Part shown: piece after piece, positions 63,332-64,000 of the stretch
Layout of the letters: each line of letters starts with the position of its first letter
Position numbering within the stretch: the first letter of the stretch is position 1
DNA from: Herbinix sp.
Lineage (GTDB): Bacteria > Bacillota > Clostridia > Lachnospirales > Lachnospiraceae
Assembly: GCA_029238935.1 (NCBI GenBank)
Contig: JAQZBN010000012.1
Coordinates: forward strand, 19,747 to 83,746
Direction of reading: 5' to 3'
DNA length: 64,000 bases
Notes under the pieces: model-generated
The model's input: only the letters and a program-made list of their open reading frames with translations
What the model was told of the DNA's origin: nothing
Database searches by the model: none
Translations under genes and position numbers: made by a program

Positions 63332-64000
63332 ATGAAGAAATATTTATTGGCTTACGTTGGAAAAGGCGAGATTACGAGGGAGGATACCCAACAGCTTACC
63401 CATATTAATATCGCTTTCGGGTTTCTACATAAAGATGGTACCATCAGTGCGAAAGATCATGATAAAGTTCAGATGATACCTAAGTTTCGTGAATGGAATC
63501 CGGAGTTAAAGATTGTAATCTCTCTGGTACAAAAGGAAGCGGATGCCTTTACTACTTGTGCGAGAAGCGAAGAGATGAGAGAGAAAGCAGCTGCATCCAT
63601 TGCAGCTGCTGTTACTGAGCTCGACTTGGACGGAGTAGACTTAGACTGGGAGTATCCCTGTGTTCCTTCCAATGGAGGGGATACAAAACTCAGTGATAAG
63701 CATGATTTTACCCTATTTTGTGAAGCGATTCGCAGACATTTGGACGCACTCCAGACAAAAAAATATCTGTTTTCCATCGCAGCCGGGGCAGATTTGTACT
63801 ACGTTCACTGTGTAGAATTGCCGGAAGTAATGAAGTATTTGGATTATATCTGTTTGATGACCTATGATTTAAAATGTGGCTTCCATGCTTTAGCAGGACA
63901 TCATACCTCTCTCTATTCCAAGGTTGGTGATGTCTTTATGAACAGTTGTGATCAAGCCTTAAGGCTATTTCATGAAGCCGGTGTTCCTAAGGATAAATTA
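63332..64000 (+). CDS. Glycoside hydrolase family 18 enzyme (partial, runs off the window)
   Basis: The first 223 residues of a GH18 protein; the 3' end lies beyond the window. It begins KKYLLAYVGKGE without a signal peptide, unlike secreted chitinases. The catalytic motif DGVDLDWEYP has Asp103, Asp105 and acid Glu107, so the site is intact. LMTYDLKCGFH is the later substrate-binding strand. GH18 includes chitinases and endo-beta-N-acetylglucosaminidases; DWEYP leans to chitinase-like enzymes acting on beta-1,4-GlcNAc, including the chitobiose core. It starts 4 bp after the mannosidase stop, so they are co-transcribed. Confidence 0.9.
   Translation, partial: MKKYLLAYVGKGEITREDTQQLTHINIAFGFLHKDGTISAKDHDKVQMIPKFREWNPELKIVISLVQKEADAFTTCARSEEMREKAAASIAAAVTELDLDGVDLDWEYPCVPSNGGDTKLSDKHDFTLFCEAIRRHLDALQTKKYLFSIAAGADLYYVHCVELPEVMKYLDYICLMTYDLKCGFHALAGHHTSLYSKVGDVFMNSCDQALRLFHEAGVPKDKL

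Overview
The window is AT-rich DNA from an anaerobic, endospore-forming Firmicute. The gene content and order point to the Clostridia, most likely a glycan-degrading Lachnospiraceae of the Lachnoclostridium/Clostridium phytofermentans type. The evidence is a division and cell-wall (dcw) cluster fused to spoVD, spoIIGA, sigE and sigG, a MurE of the meso-diaminopimelate type, AGGAGG ribosome binding sites with frequent GTG and TTG starts, and intracellular glycoside hydrolases. Species identity is inference. I saw no tRNA, rRNA, CRISPR array, prophage, insertion sequence or integrase.

Layout. 0-11 kb is a mixed-strand accessory and housekeeping region: aldo/keto reductase, two convergent HAD phosphatases, a GNAT acetyltransferase, the manganese exporter mntP behind a yybP-ykoY (Mn2+) riboswitch, an AEC carrier, a DegV protein, a SpoU methyltransferase behind an unidentified structured leader, an MFS carrier, a glycerophosphodiesterase and an alpha/beta hydrolase. 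11-17 kb holds arginine biosynthesis (argG facing left; maf, argJ, argB, argD facing right), followed by a roughly 590-bp gene-free stretch with a tandem 95-bp repeat. From maf (12.5 kb) to the end every gene is on the + strand.

17-26 kb carries a small DMT-type membrane protein, comEA, a two-component system, a GerMN lipoprotein, comEC, a DUF434 protein and murE. 26-41 kb is a core block: priA, def, fmt, a zinc peptidase, rsmB, rlmN, PP2C phosphatase, PASTA kinase, rsgA, rpe, thiN, ychF and lgt. 41.6-54 kb is the dcw cluster: a MraZ operator of 10-bp repeats, mraZ, rsmH, ftsL, a division PBP, spoVD, mraY, murD, spoVE/ftsW, murA and divIB. It continues with ftsZ and then spoIIGA-sigE-sigG, so cell-wall synthesis, septation and the first sporulation-specific sigma factors are physically linked. 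The spoIIGA promoter has the long spacer and Spo0A-like box expected of a Spo0A-activated promoter. 58.4-64 kb starts a glycan-degradation locus (GH29 fucosidase, GH38 mannosidase, GH18 enzyme cut by the window edge), none with a signal peptide.

Most of the window is recognisable core biology. The parts I consider least explained are the structured leader at 6641-6757, the tandem repeat at 16863-17044, the extra C-terminal domain of the PASTA kinase, the DUF434 protein and the long acidic/asparagine tail on the division PBP.
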